Below, one piece after another: positions 31,991 through 40,793 of a stretch of DNA of 43,914 nucleotides. The DNA comes from JBDGRJ01 sp042218115. GTDB lineage: Bacteria > Patescibacteriota > Patescibacteriia > Magasanikbacterales > UBA922. The notes below the pieces were generated by a model, which saw only the letters and a list, made by a program, of their open reading frames with translations, did not search any database and was not told the origin of the DNA. The translations under genes and the position numbers were made by a program. The stretch spans positions 1-43,914 of the forward strand of contig JBDGRJ010000035.1 in the NCBI GenBank assembly GCA_042218115.1, given 5' to 3'. The number at the start of each line of letters is the position of its first letter. Positions within the stretch are counted from its first letter, which is position 1.

Positions 31991-32791
31991 TTATAGCATT
32001 GATTCAATGATCTGCTTAACCTTTTGGTAAGGCTGTGCTCCGGAGATAGGCACCTTCTTTCCATTAGGTCCGATGGCTACTGAGTAAGGTGTTCCTCGCA
32101 AACCAGCTTTTTTTGCATCTCTAAGCTCCTTGTTTACTTCGGACTTGTATTTTCCTGAATCCAGGCATGATTCAAACTTTGATCGGTTTACGCCTACTTG
32201 TTCAGCGTAATCAGGTAATTTATCTAGGTTCAGGCCGTCATTCGAAGGTGTGACCTCAAAAATCTTATCGGTAAAAGCCCAGAACTTATCATTACCCCCT
32301 ATTCTTCCTGCACACTCAGCAGCCAGAGCTTCTTTGGGTGCCTTGCTATGGAGTTGTTCTAGTGGTGCGTGCCTGAAAACCCACTGAACTTGATCGCCAT
32401 AGTTATCCATCACCTTTTTCATAGTTTGATGAAATCGCTTACAGAACGGACACTCAAAATCTGAGTACTCAACTATAGTAACTTTTGGGTCCTGTGCCCC
32501 TCTTCTCCAGTCGTCTTCTGTCACTTCAGCCATACTAATGTCTTTTTGTTGCTGCTGACCTGGCTGCTGTTGACCTTGATTATTATTTTGTTGAGCTGCC
32601 GGTTGATTATTATCTGCAGCTAGCTGGCCAGAGCCAGACTTTTCTGCTGAGCTTAGATCTCCTCCGCTGAAATAGACTCCGAGCATAACAAAAAAGCCGA
32701 TGGTGCAAAGCACCAGAATACCCCCAACAATACCGAAGGTAAAGCTTGCTTTTGGGGAAAGTGCCTCAAAAAAACTCTTTTGATCACTCAT
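31991..32791 (-). CDS. DsbA-family thiol:disulfide oxidoreductase
   Basis: 266 residues. One N-terminal transmembrane helix (about 17-40) is followed by a Gln/Asn/Pro-rich linker (about 50-85) and a thioredoxin-fold DsbA domain with VEYSDFECPFCKRFH (CPFC active site, about 106-120) and the cis-Pro segment GTPYSVAIG near 233-241. It acts on the outer face of the membrane, oxidising cysteines in secreted proteins. The Gln-rich linker is low-complexity. It is encoded just before the GCSACG membrane protein. Confidence 0.9.
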   Translation of the reverse strand: MSDQKSFFEALSPKASFTFGIVGGILVLCTIGFFVMLGVYFSGGDLSSAEKSGSGQLAADNNQPAAQQNNNQGQQQPGQQQQKDISMAEVTEDDWRRGAQDPKVTIVEYSDFECPFCKRFHQTMKKVMDNYGDQVQWVFRHAPLEQLHSKAPKEALAAECAGRIGGNDKFWAFTDKIFEVTPSNDGLNLDKLPDYAEQVGVNRSKFESCLDSGKYKSEVNKELRDAKKAGLRGTPYSVAIGPNGKKVPISGAQPYQKVKQIIESML

Positions 32792-32879
32792 AATAATTAA
32801 TGTTAGTGATTAATAATCTTGTAACTAGATTATATCAAAAATAGTACAGTCGGAAAACTATCCACAGGTAGTTTATTCA

Positions 32880-33362
32880 TTATGTTTCCTTTGTGGTGAT
32901 ACAAAATTCATAATCTTTTTTCTCGTCACCATTTATCCTCTTGTTTAAAATATGACTAAGATGGTTTATATCCTCATTGGACAAAAGATTGGGATCCTCT
33001 AATTCTATATTAATCTGTCCATTTTCTTCTTCAATCTCTATCTCTTCCACCTCTAAATCTCGGTTGATATCTTCTTTTATGGTTCGTTTAATCTCAAATA
33101 ACTTTTTAACATTGACTTCTTCTACCACTTCATTGGAGATTTTATATGTTACTTTAAACTTATCAATACCTCTTTGCTGAAGCTCTTTTAGTTGATCTAA
33201 TCCAAGAATATCACTCTCTTCAATTCCACTATATTCTATATCTTTTTCATCAGAATATCTAATCTCAGCAACACCATCTTGTATATTAACTGAGTCCGGA
33301 ACGCTACCTAATAGATACTGTATATATCTTGAATCACTTTGAGGAGACTCTCTTTCGATCAT
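32880..33362 (-). CDS. Hypothetical acidic protein
   Basis: 160 residues, soluble, no signal peptide, rich in Glu, Ile and Asp. Predicted from composition as mixed alpha/beta: a helical centre (LDQLKELQQRGIDKF) and beta-rich EVEEIEIEEENGQINIEL. I recognise no family. It starts 9 bp after the rarA stop and ends 88 bp before the DsbA-like gene. Confidence 0.65.
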   Translation of the reverse strand: MIERESPQSDSRYIQYLLGSVPDSVNIQDGVAEIRYSDEKDIEYSGIEESDILGLDQLKELQQRGIDKFKVTYKISNEVVEEVNVKKLFEIKRTIKEDINRDLEVEEIEIEEENGQINIELEDPNLLSNEDINHLSHILNKRINGDEKKDYEFCITTKET

Positions 33363-33371
33363 ATTATTTTT

Positions 33372-34514
33372 TTAATTATTAAAATAATTTGTACCTTCAA
33401 GTTTGTCGGGAAAGAAATCTTCATCAGAATACTTTTCATATCCCTCACCATACCCCATTTCCTTATTTAGCTCGGTTTTTCTGTTTCTTAGCATATATGG
33501 AATCTCTAAATTCTGATGCTTTTTTACGTCTTGTTGCGCTTGTCTATATGCATCATATGCACTTCTGTCCTTATTGGATCTTGCTAGATAGGCCGCACCG
33601 TGTGCTAAATTTATCTCTACCTCGGGCAATCCTACTACTTCTACTGCCTTAAAAACCTCATTTGCAACCACTAGAGCCGTTGGCTGGGCGTTTCCTATAT
33701 CCTCGCTGGCAAAAATAATCATTCTTCGGGCGATATATTTCGGATCTTCTCCACCTTCTATCATTCTTGCTAAATAATATAATGATGCAGAAGGCTTGCC
33801 TGCTCGCATAGATTTTATAAAGGCGCTGATAGCGTGGTGATGTTCCTCTCCTTTTTTGTCATAGCGAATCTGTTTCGACTGAGCTGTCTCTCTTATTTTT
33901 TCGGTTGTTATTTCATTATACAGATTATAAGTATTATCCACCAGTGACACCGCTTGGCGGGCATCACCATCTGCAAGTTCTGTTATCATTTTTCTACAGT
34001 CCTTATTGAGACCAATTTCACTGCTCTCTTCTATTCTATCTAAAATACTTTTAATTTCTTCATCTTCGTGCTTCTCTAATTTAAAGACCTCACACCGAGA
34101 TAGAAGTGATGAGTTGACCTCAAAGCTAGGATTTTCAGTAGTAGCCCCTATTAGAGTAAGCTCACCTTTTTCTACATATGGTAAAAGAAAGTCCTGCTGT
34201 GCTTTGTTAAATCTATGGATTTCATCTAAAAACAGTATTTTGCTCTCAGCTTGAGTGGGTTGATCTATTATCTCTCGGATATCACTTTTTCTAGCACTGA
34301 CTGCAGACAGATCAAAGATAGGCTGGTTCAGCTGATCGGCATATATCTTAGCCAGTGTAGTCTTGCCCGATCCGGGAGGTCCCCAAAGAATATGAGAAAA
34401 TATATGCTCATTTTCAATAGCATTTCTGAGTGGCTTATCTTTACCAGTGAGATGATCTTGACCCACAAACTCTTCTAAAGTCTCGGGTCTTATTTTATCA
34501 GCTAGCGGTGTCAT
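33372..34514 (-). CDS. rarA: Replication-associated recombination protein A
   Basis: 380-residue AAA+ ATPase of the RarA/MgsA/WRNIP1 family, a clamp-loader relative that acts at stalled forks. Seen: N-terminal PLADKIRPETLEEFVGQDH, Walker A GPPGSGKTTLAKI near 45-57, Walker B FLDEIHRFNKAQQD near 94-107, sensor 1 GATTENPSFE and the tetramerisation domain with IARRMIIFASEDIGNA. Slightly short for the family (usually about 420). Confidence 0.94.
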   Translation of the reverse strand: MTPLADKIRPETLEEFVGQDHLTGKDKPLRNAIENEHIFSHILWGPPGSGKTTLAKIYADQLNQPIFDLSAVSARKSDIREIIDQPTQAESKILFLDEIHRFNKAQQDFLLPYVEKGELTLIGATTENPSFEVNSSLLSRCEVFKLEKHEDEEIKSILDRIEESSEIGLNKDCRKMITELADGDARQAVSLVDNTYNLYNEITTEKIRETAQSKQIRYDKKGEEHHHAISAFIKSMRAGKPSASLYYLARMIEGGEDPKYIARRMIIFASEDIGNAQPTALVVANEVFKAVEVVGLPEVEINLAHGAAYLARSNKDRSAYDAYRQAQQDVKKHQNLEIPYMLRNRKTELNKEMGYGEGYEKYSDEDFFPDKLEGTNYFNN

Positions 34515-34523
34515 AATAGCTTG

Positions 34524-35222
34524 TTACCACCAACTACCCGAATCGATATCAGAGCTGATTATACTCTCATACTTTGCTTTAGATAGGTGTTCAGGGCTGT
34601 AACTGCCTCCTTCTTTGCTTAACAAACTATCTATTGCTCTGATATGATTTTTAGAGCTTCGGATTAAATTATTATAGACAAAAAGGATATCATCCTTATC
34701 GGTACTATCTTTGTTAATATTTATATCATTAATATTTTTCTCTAATACCCACAATAGAGACTGGTAAGCTTTGTTCTTATTTTCTTTGCCCGAGCTTAGC
34801 TTCTCATCATATATTTTCTGCAGCTGGGGGTTTTTAAACTCTCCTACTCCATTTTTTGAAGTAGGATCATCCAACTTATAATTTCTGATAAACCTCTGCA
34901 CTGCTTTTAGGTGAGTATTTTCCGCTTTATAGACTTCAGTGAATATCTTCTCATCATATTTTTGACTAAACTTGTAGCTTAAATCACGAGCAACCTTCTC
35001 TTCTTCAATCAAATATATCAAATCCATCTCCACTTCTTCGCCAAGAGGTTTTTGCATCTCTTTTTTTCTCTCCAGGACCTGTTCTAACTTTTGCTGATCA
35101 AAAGACGTGGCTCCATTTTTGGTCAGACTCAAAACCTTTTCAGCTTCCGTTTCCAGGCTACAGCCCGACAAAGTAACCACTAGAGTAAATACAAGTAAAA
35201 CTTTAAAAATTTTGTTGTTCAT
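34524..35222 (-). CDS. DUF2202-domain lipoprotein
   Basis: 232 residues. Type II signal peptide with lipobox LSGC (Cys21). From about 65 it has the ferritin-like DUF2202 fold: VEMDLIYLIEEEKVARDLSYKFSQKY with the paired E/H residues (EEEKVARD, ENTHLKAVQRF, SSKNHIRAIDSL) that suggest a di-iron or metal site. It should be anchored outside the cytoplasmic membrane. Family function is not established. It lies 9 bp upstream of rarA on the same strand. Confidence 0.82.
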   Translation of the reverse strand: MNNKIFKVLLVFTLVVTLSGCSLETEAEKVLSLTKNGATSFDQQKLEQVLERKKEMQKPLGEEVEMDLIYLIEEEKVARDLSYKFSQKYDEKIFTEVYKAENTHLKAVQRFIRNYKLDDPTSKNGVGEFKNPQLQKIYDEKLSSGKENKNKAYQSLLWVLEKNINDININKDSTDKDDILFVYNNLIRSSKNHIRAIDSLLSKEGGSYSPEHLSKAKYESIISSDIDSGSWW

Positions 35223-35266
35223 TGGATTTTGTTATCTGTGAGTATTAAAATATCATGTTAAGTGGT

Positions 35267-35272
35267 TATAAT
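35267..35272 (+). promoter_or_regulatory. -10 box before the DUF123 gene
   Basis: TATAAT, ending 9 bp before ATG 35282, so the mRNA would be leaderless or nearly so. This also argues against an in-frame ATG at 35255, which lies upstream of the box. No good -35 box is seen. Confidence 0.4.
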
Positions 35273-35281
35273 CAACTTCAG

Positions 35282-35677
35282 ATGAAAAAAGGTACATATA
35301 TATTAATCATACAACTTAATCAGGATTGCAACATCGAGGTGGGAAGCTTGGAAGAATTACACCTCCATGAAGGTTACTACTGCTATATAGGAAGTGCCTT
35401 TAGTCCGGGTGGACTCAAACGAGTCCAAAGACACAAACAGGTATCCTCAGGTGAAAATGAAAATATCCAGTGGCATATAGACTATCTAAACTCTCACAAT
35501 AAGGCGGAAATTATTAAGGTAGAAAAATTTATAGAGCAAAAGATAGAATGTGAGTTAGCTAACAAGCTAGAAGGAGAAGATATAGATGGGTTCGGCAGTA
35601 GTGATTGCAGCTGCAGATCACATTTGCAATATTTTGAAAATAAATCAGAAATCAGTGATAATATTAAACGTTACTAA
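35282..35677 (+). CDS. DUF123 / GIY-YIG-like nuclease-fold protein
   Basis: 131 residues from ATG 35282. MKKGTYILIIQL...EGYYCYIGSAFSPGGLKRVQRH matches the DUF123 form of the GIY-YIG fold (here GTY...CYIGSA with the Arg of KRVQRH), followed by WHIDYLN, EKFIEQKIECELANKL and the terminal GFGSSDCSCRSHL. Related domains occur at the ends of endonuclease III proteins. A nuclease role is likely from the fold but not proven. Its end overlaps an open stretch upstream of the Nudix gene, whose real start is later. Confidence 0.85.
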   Translation: MKKGTYILIIQLNQDCNIEVGSLEELHLHEGYYCYIGSAFSPGGLKRVQRHKQVSSGENENIQWHIDYLNSHNKAEIIKVEKFIEQKIECELANKLEGEDIDGFGSSDCSCRSHLQYFENKSEISDNIKRY

Positions 35678-35687
35678 ACAATATAAA

Positions 35688-36104
35688 ATGATTGATAAAC
35701 AATTTTGCGCCACTAAAGCTTTTATAAACTATGAAGGTAAGATTTTAATTCTCAGGGAGTCTGAAGAATATAAAGGTAAAGATGCTGGTGATTGGGACAT
35801 ACCTGGAGGAAGAATTAAACCGGGTGAAAGCCCTATAGAATCACTCAGAAGAGAGATTAGAGAGGAGACAAACTTAAGTGTGCAAGTAGGAGAACCATTT
35901 TATATCGCCAGCTGGGAACCAAGGGTTAATGGTGAACAGTGGCAAATCATCGGGACAACCCTAAAATGTAACACAAATACTAATAAGGTTTCATTAAGTA
36001 AAGATCACGACAAATACAAATGGATAGAACCAGAAAATTATCGGGATTTCAGTTTAAATGAAACACTACCAGAAACTTTCAGGTATTACATTAACAGTAT
36101 GTAA
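35688..36104 (+). CDS. Nudix hydrolase
   Basis: 138 residues from ATG 35688; the frame is open back to 35586, but that part overlaps the DUF123 gene in another frame and does not look like Nudix. The Nudix box is complete: GGRIKPGESPIESLRREI then REETNL (GX5EX7REUXEEXGU form, with Asn for the final Gly). It hydrolyses a nucleoside diphosphate linked to some group; the substrate is unknown. It converges on the swivel-histidine gene with a 14-bp overlap. Confidence 0.88.
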   Translation: MIDKQFCATKAFINYEGKILILRESEEYKGKDAGDWDIPGGRIKPGESPIESLRREIREETNLSVQVGEPFYIASWEPRVNGEQWQIIGTTLKCNTNTNKVSLSKDHDKYKWIEPENYRDFSLNETLPETFRYYINSM

Positions 36105-37203
36105 TCAGACCCCTATCTGCGTTTAGTTTTATTTTCTCCCCCTCTTCTAGTTTTTCTGTAGCTTCATTAGTTCCTACTATACAAGGTTTATCTAGCTCCC
36201 TAGCAACTATGGTAGCATGACATAATAAACCCCCAGAGTCAGTAACAATTGCTTTTGCTTGTTTCATCAATGGAACATACTCAGGCGTAGTCATTTCGCA
36301 GACTAATATATCATCTTCTCCGACTTTAACTTCTTCAATTTTATCAGGAGGAACTTTCTTAACTGTACCTTGTTCTTCACCTGGGTGGCCTGTTTTTCCA
36401 TAAATATTATTTTCACCACCACTCTTTTGTTGCAACTCTTCTTGAGAAAAGAAGTAATCTTCATATATCTCACCCAAAACCCTGTTATAATCTATAAACC
36501 ACAGTCCATACTCCTCATTTGAGATTGTCTCAAAATACCCATTTAAGTAATCATCAACAAACTCTGCGTTAACTTTATTTCGGAGCTTACTTTTTGTGTC
36601 TTCGTCTTCTACGTATAGATAATCTATTATTTTTTGTAGATGTTTGAGCCCAGCTTTACTGTGTCGTTCCATCTCTAATTCTTCAAAATCATAGAAAAAA
36701 GATATGGGCTTCTGATCTCTGTTCTTGTAGAAGCCTTGGGTAAGCTGGCTATGTCCACCTTGAATCAACTCACCAAAAACACCATTCTCATTTACAATGA
36801 AAATTGTGGACCATATTGGGTTGTCTGAATGAGGAATAAACTCTGCTCTATATTTTTCCTCTTCTATATCTTGCTCCTCAAACCATTTCATAGCCTCTTT
36901 AGTACTTAAACCACGCATACGAATTTTAGACAAGTCAGATTCAAGTGGGATTAAACGCAAAGCACACAGCTCATCCTTGTGTTCTTTTAAATAATTTTTA
37001 AGCTTTTCAGTACTATCTCTTAGATCAGTTGCTTTGAATTTAGTGGGTTTATCAAATGGCAGGCCAAGTTCATCTTGTAAAATTTGTAATCTCTCCCTTT
37101 TTTCATTGTCTTCCTTTCGAAACTCTTCTTTGTTTTCAAAATCAATTTTTTCAAACCACTCACTTAGAGATATTTGACGGTTATAGAACTCTTTAGAGTT
37201 CAT
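36091..37203 (-). CDS. Swivel-histidine protein C (PEP-utilising-enzyme mobile domain)
   Basis: 370 residues. The first ~240 are of unknown fold; NENGVFGELIQGGHSQLTQG near 137-156 resembles part of an ATP-grasp or substrate-loading domain. The last ~95 residues are the phosphohistidine swivel domain: DDILVCEMTTPEYVPLM, then IVTDSGGLLCHATIVAREL, with the phosphorylatable His at 329, ending NADRGLITYC. There is no PEP-binding barrel after it, unlike PEP synthase. Last gene of the minus-strand cluster that starts with the ATP-grasp protein at 40704. It lies 6 bp after swivel protein B. Confidence 0.82.
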   Translation of the reverse strand: MNSKEFYNRQISLSEWFEKIDFENKEEFRKEDNEKRERLQILQDELGLPFDKPTKFKATDLRDSTEKLKNYLKEHKDELCALRLIPLESDLSKIRMRGLSTKEAMKWFEEQDIEEEKYRAEFIPHSDNPIWSTIFIVNENGVFGELIQGGHSQLTQGFYKNRDQKPISFFYDFEELEMERHSKAGLKHLQKIIDYLYVEDEDTKSKLRNKVNAEFVDDYLNGYFETISNEEYGLWFIDYNRVLGEIYEDYFFSQEELQQKSGGENNIYGKTGHPGEEQGTVKKVPPDKIEEVKVGEDDILVCEMTTPEYVPLMKQAKAIVTDSGGLLCHATIVARELDKPCIVGTNEATEKLEEGEKIKLNADRGLITYC

Positions 37204-37209
37204 AGTTAT

Positions 37210-38673
37210 TCAATCTATCTTTTTAACTATACCCTCATTTGCATTTACTTTTACTTTACCTCCGTCTTCTAATACTTCAGTCGCATTTTGGGTTCCAATT
37301 ATGCAAGGAGTATTAATTTCTCTTGAAACAATAGCAGCATGACTAGTAATCCCCCCCTCATCAGTAACAATAGCAGCAGACTTTTTCATAATCGGAACAA
37401 ATTCTGGGCGAGTCATACCTGTTACCAAAATTTCTCCTTCCTTGAAATCATTGAACTGGTCTTGAGACATTACTACTCGCACCCTACCTGAAGCATTACC
37501 AGAACAGGCTGGAGTTCCGTTAATAGTATCACCTTGTTGTTCTTTCAGTAAATTATTAAAAGAATTTTTAAGCTCTATTGCCCTCTCTCCACTTAAATAT
37601 TTTGTCTCTTTTTTTGTTACTACAACAAAAAACCCTTTTTTAAGACGTCGCTTTAGCAGTTTCAGATCTATATTACCTTCTAATAAACTCCTTACTTCTT
37701 TATGCTTTAAATAAGCTAAATACTCATAATTAATGTCGGTTCTCTCTTCTAGTGCAGAAAGAATATAATGAAGTAAATGGATACCCTTAAGATTTACCTC
37801 TTTGCGGTGCTCTCTCCAATAAGTTAGCTTCTGAAAAAAATATAGAGGGTTTTTGTCTAAATTATACTTTTTTAATATCTTTCTCTCTAACTCTTTTTGG
37901 TTTTTCTTATAGGAACGCAACCTTTGTAGTTTTTCCTTCTTTTTCTCTGGGTCTTTGATATAATCAACCATCTCCTCGATTACATCTTTTTTTGTAATAT
38001 GCTCTATGTTAGCATATCCTGATTTATAATAATCAAAAGTTTTTATATAATCATCTACTTTATCGCTTCCTCCAACAAACTCTTCAATAGTTTCATATTT
38101 ATTTTGTTTTTCAAAATCTTCTATTAATTCCAAAAGAGTTAACAGTCGCTTGTTTTTAAATGTCATTTCTCTTGGGGTTGTAAGCCGTTCCACCTCTTCA
38201 GAATTTAACCCGTACCTATCTTTAATTTCATCTATTTTTTTCTGGTCATATCCTGCATCGAATGAATCTATGAATAGACTTACCTGCCAAAAAGAATGAT
38301 ATACTTCTCTCAAACTATCAAAGAAAGAGAGCAACTCTTCATCTGAAAAAGAAGATACATCGTCCTGAGTATTCTGAATGAAAAGCTGCTCAAGTTTAGA
38401 AGCAAATTTTTTGTACCTTTTAAAAATTAATTCAACCCCCTTATCTTCACCAAAATTCTCAAAAACTTCTTGAGCTACTCGCCCAAAAGCTTCTGTATCC
38501 CAATACATCAATGCATATTCATCTCGAAAAAAAGCATATAAATGTTTTAAATCATTATCAAAGAATTCATCATTAAAGTCCACAGAGACTTTAACCCATG
38601 GCATACAGGTAAAAGGTAATATATCTCCTTCTTGCTTGTAAAATTCAGTATTTTTTGGTATACCAATACTCAT
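37210..38673 (-). CDS. Swivel-histidine protein B (PEP-utilising-enzyme mobile domain)
   Basis: 487 residues. A large, charged, mostly helical N-terminal part (1-385) of unknown family is followed by a typical swivel domain: GTPACSGNASGRVRVV near 383-398, EILVTGMTRPEFVPIM, and IVTDEGGITSHAAIVSREI with the active His at 445. It ends GIVKKID with a TGA stop, the only TGA stop I found in the window; its paralogue stops at the same residue with TAA, so UGA is a real stop here. It should accept phosphate on His445 from the separate ATP-grasp protein and pass it to an acceptor bound by the N-terminal part (inference). Confidence 0.85.
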   Translation of the reverse strand: MSIGIPKNTEFYKQEGDILPFTCMPWVKVSVDFNDEFFDNDLKHLYAFFRDEYALMYWDTEAFGRVAQEVFENFGEDKGVELIFKRYKKFASKLEQLFIQNTQDDVSSFSDEELLSFFDSLREVYHSFWQVSLFIDSFDAGYDQKKIDEIKDRYGLNSEEVERLTTPREMTFKNKRLLTLLELIEDFEKQNKYETIEEFVGGSDKVDDYIKTFDYYKSGYANIEHITKKDVIEEMVDYIKDPEKKKEKLQRLRSYKKNQKELERKILKKYNLDKNPLYFFQKLTYWREHRKEVNLKGIHLLHYILSALEERTDINYEYLAYLKHKEVRSLLEGNIDLKLLKRRLKKGFFVVVTKKETKYLSGERAIELKNSFNNLLKEQQGDTINGTPACSGNASGRVRVVMSQDQFNDFKEGEILVTGMTRPEFVPIMKKSAAIVTDEGGITSHAAIVSREINTPCIIGTQNATEVLEDGGKVKVNANEGIVKKID

Positions 38674-38716
38674 ATTTAAGAATTTAAAAATATTTTCATG
38701 AGTTTATAACTGTTAA

Positions 38717-39040
38717 TTAATCTACTTTTTTCACTATGCCTTCATTTGCATTCACCTTCACCTTATCACCATTTTCTAAAACCTCAGTAGCTATATCAGT
38801 TCCAATAATACATGGCTTTTCCATTTCCCTGGAAACTATAGCTGCGTGACAAGTAACGCCACCCTCATCAGTGACAAAACCAGCAGCTCGTTTCATGGCT
38901 GGCATATATTTAGGCATCGTCATAGGTGAAACCAAAATATCACCCTCTTTTACTTTTTTCAAATCGCTTTTATTTTTTACGATCTTTACCTTTCCGGTAA
39001 CCTGCCCTTCACAAGCATTACTACCCCCAACTTCTTTTAC
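38717..39040 (-). pseudogene. Swivel-histidine protein A, 3' part (after in-frame TAG)
   Basis: Continues the frame of 39041-39736 past a TAG. From 39040 it reads EVGGSNACEGQVTGKVKIV, which aligns with GTPACSGNASGRVRVV of protein B, then DILVSPMTMPKYMPAM and VTDEGGVTCHAAIVSREM with the swivel His (residue 297 of the rejoined 339-codon frame), ending GIVKKVD. A TTG at 38962 could only restart inside the domain and would lose its first strand. The conserved sequence between the stop and that TTG shows that both parts were one gene. Confidence 0.8.
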
Positions 39041-39736
39041 CTACTGGTCAACTTTTTCCAATTTTATATTTAAATCTCGCAAGACCTCTTTAATACTCTT
39101 ATCAGAATATAGCTCATTCTTATGAAACACAAAACCACTTTTACGGTTAGAGACCCTCTTCTTTATATTAACACTGTCTTCTTCCTGATATACCTCTTGT
39201 CGTCTAATAAACCTAGCTCTATTTTCTAAATCAGGATATCTTTTGACTAGAAATTTAGAGATCACCTCTTCTGGAGCCTCATTATATTCTTGAGTTCTTT
39301 CCCTAGCTTCAAGTGCTTTTTTAGATAAACTCTGATCCACATCTGGTAAATTGGGAATCACAAAAGAGATAGTAATATAAGACCATAAATCTCCATATTT
39401 ACTTGCAAATTTTTTTAACTCATCTAAGTCCTCCACCTTTTTATTTTTTTCATAATAAGGCCTCAATTCTCTAAAAATTTCGATCATATTGTCAAAATTC
39501 CCCCTCATTGCCTGTTTGTCTTGACATCCTTTAGCTACAGCTTGAGCTAATCTTTTCCTAAATCCCTCAGGATAATACATTGAAACTAAACCTTCACCGC
39601 GAAAAATTGCACAAAAATCTTCTGTACTAAAATCAATTAATCTATCCAATTTTTCAGAAATTACATCATAGAATATCCCCAATCTAAAAATGGAATACTC
39701 TCTGCTATGTTGTTTTTTATATTTTTTTCTAGACAT
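39041..39736 (-). pseudogene. Swivel-histidine protein A, 5' part (before in-frame TAG)
   Basis: 231 codons, then TAG at 39041-39043. A basic, helical N-terminal domain (MSRKKYKKQHSREYSIFRLGIFYDV) of unknown family, distantly like that of protein B in composition and position. Its last codons are GTT GAC CAG followed by the TAG, and a CAG-to-TAG change would be a single transition. It starts 2 bp after the ATP-grasp gene stop, so it is the first swivel partner in the operon. Nonsense mutation, sequencing error, or programmed read-through are all possible; I favour mutation or error. Confidence 0.78.
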
Positions 39737-39738
39737 AA

Positions 39739-40704
39739 CTAATCACTCAATGTAGTAATAGGCCGACTCTGAACAATAAAGAAATCGCCTTCTTCCATAC
39801 ACCACTCTATATCACAAGGAAACCCATAGTGACTTTCTATATCTAGGATTATCTCTGTTAGCTCATTTACCTGTTGTTCTGTAAGAACCTGTTGACCTCC
39901 TTTTTGCTCAGACAGATTTTGCCACTCATTGGGCTCAGTTGTGTTGGGGCTTATCTCCTCTTTTTTATACAGGGCTTTCTTTTGGGTTGATATATTTACA
40001 TCTAGTATATTTCTTGGGTCTTTCTCTACTACATAAGAGTCAGGGGTAATTTGACCAGATACAACAGCCTCTCCAAGACCATAGCAAGCTTCTATGATAA
40101 CCTGATTCTCATCTTCCGTTACTGGATGAACTGAGAAAGCTACTCCCGAGACATCGGAGTCTATCATCTTTTGGACCACTACTGCTACGGATATATCTTT
40201 GCCGTGTAGGTCATTTTCAAAGCGATAGAAAATAGCTCTGGGAGTAAACAATGAAGCCCAACACTTTTTTATATTTTCACATAAAGTCTCTTTATTTGTA
40301 TTAAGAAAGGTATTTAGCTGTCCAGCCCAAGCAGACTCATCAGAGTCTTCTTCTGTAGCGGATGATCTTACTGCTACATATTCACAATTGAGCTGCTCAA
40401 ATCTTTCTTCTACCTGCTGTTTTAGTTTTTCGGGAAAGTTTTTATTTTTTATTAATCCCTGTATTGCTTCTGATGCTTGCTCTATTGAATTTGTATCATC
40501 CTTATCTGCTTGATGTAGTTTTGCATCTATTTCGGAATGTAGACTGTTTGCATTTAAAAACTCATCAAATGCTTCAGATAAAACAACAAACCCAGGTGGC
40601 ACTGGAATATCTGCATTAGTCATCTCACCCAATGATGCTCCTTTACCTCCTGCCTGGTCTGTTGAGTTGCTGTCTAATTCATTAAAACCTTTTATGTTTG
40701 GCAT
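39739..40704 (-). CDS. Free-standing PEP synthase/PPDK-type ATP-grasp domain
   Basis: 321 residues equal to the N-terminal nucleotide-binding domain of PEP synthase, pyruvate phosphate dikinase and rifampin phosphotransferase. Seen: AGGKGASLGEM near 18-28, VPPGFVV, VAVRSSATEEDSDESAWAGQLNTF near 111-134, SGVAFSVHPVTED, EACYGLGEAVVSGQITPD and the domain-end FFIVQSRPIT. It splits ATP and phosphorylates a swivel histidine, which here must come from another polypeptide: three candidates follow in the same operon. The stop (TAG) lies 2 bp before protein A. A strong promoter precedes it. Confidence 0.9.
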   Translation of the reverse strand: MPNIKGFNELDSNSTDQAGGKGASLGEMTNADIPVPPGFVVLSEAFDEFLNANSLHSEIDAKLHQADKDDTNSIEQASEAIQGLIKNKNFPEKLKQQVEERFEQLNCEYVAVRSSATEEDSDESAWAGQLNTFLNTNKETLCENIKKCWASLFTPRAIFYRFENDLHGKDISVAVVVQKMIDSDVSGVAFSVHPVTEDENQVIIEACYGLGEAVVSGQITPDSYVVEKDPRNILDVNISTQKKALYKKEEISPNTTEPNEWQNLSEQKGGQQVLTEQQVNELTEIILDIESHYGFPCDIEWCMEEGDFFIVQSRPITTLSD

Positions 40705-40736
40705 TGATTGAAAATATTGTCTGTTTACCTAAGTTT

Positions 40737-40765
40737 ATTATATGGCAAGTTTGCGATAATGACAA
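40737..40765 (-). promoter_or_regulatory. Sigma70 promoter of the ATP-grasp/swivel operon
   Basis: Minus strand: TTGTCA (40760-40765), 17-bp spacer, TATAAT (40737-40742). The leader is about 25 nt, with no Shine-Dalgarno motif. Confidence 0.7.
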
Positions 40766-40793
40766 ACTTCAATAATTTAAATTATTAATTTGT

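Noticed and set aside
35586..35687. Upstream start of the Nudix gene
   Set aside because: This part overlaps the DUF123 gene in another frame and is not Nudix-like.
37210..37212. UGA read as glycine (Gracilibacteria-like code)
   Set aside because: Genes show no in-frame TGA, and the one terminal TGA coincides with the TAA of a paralogue.
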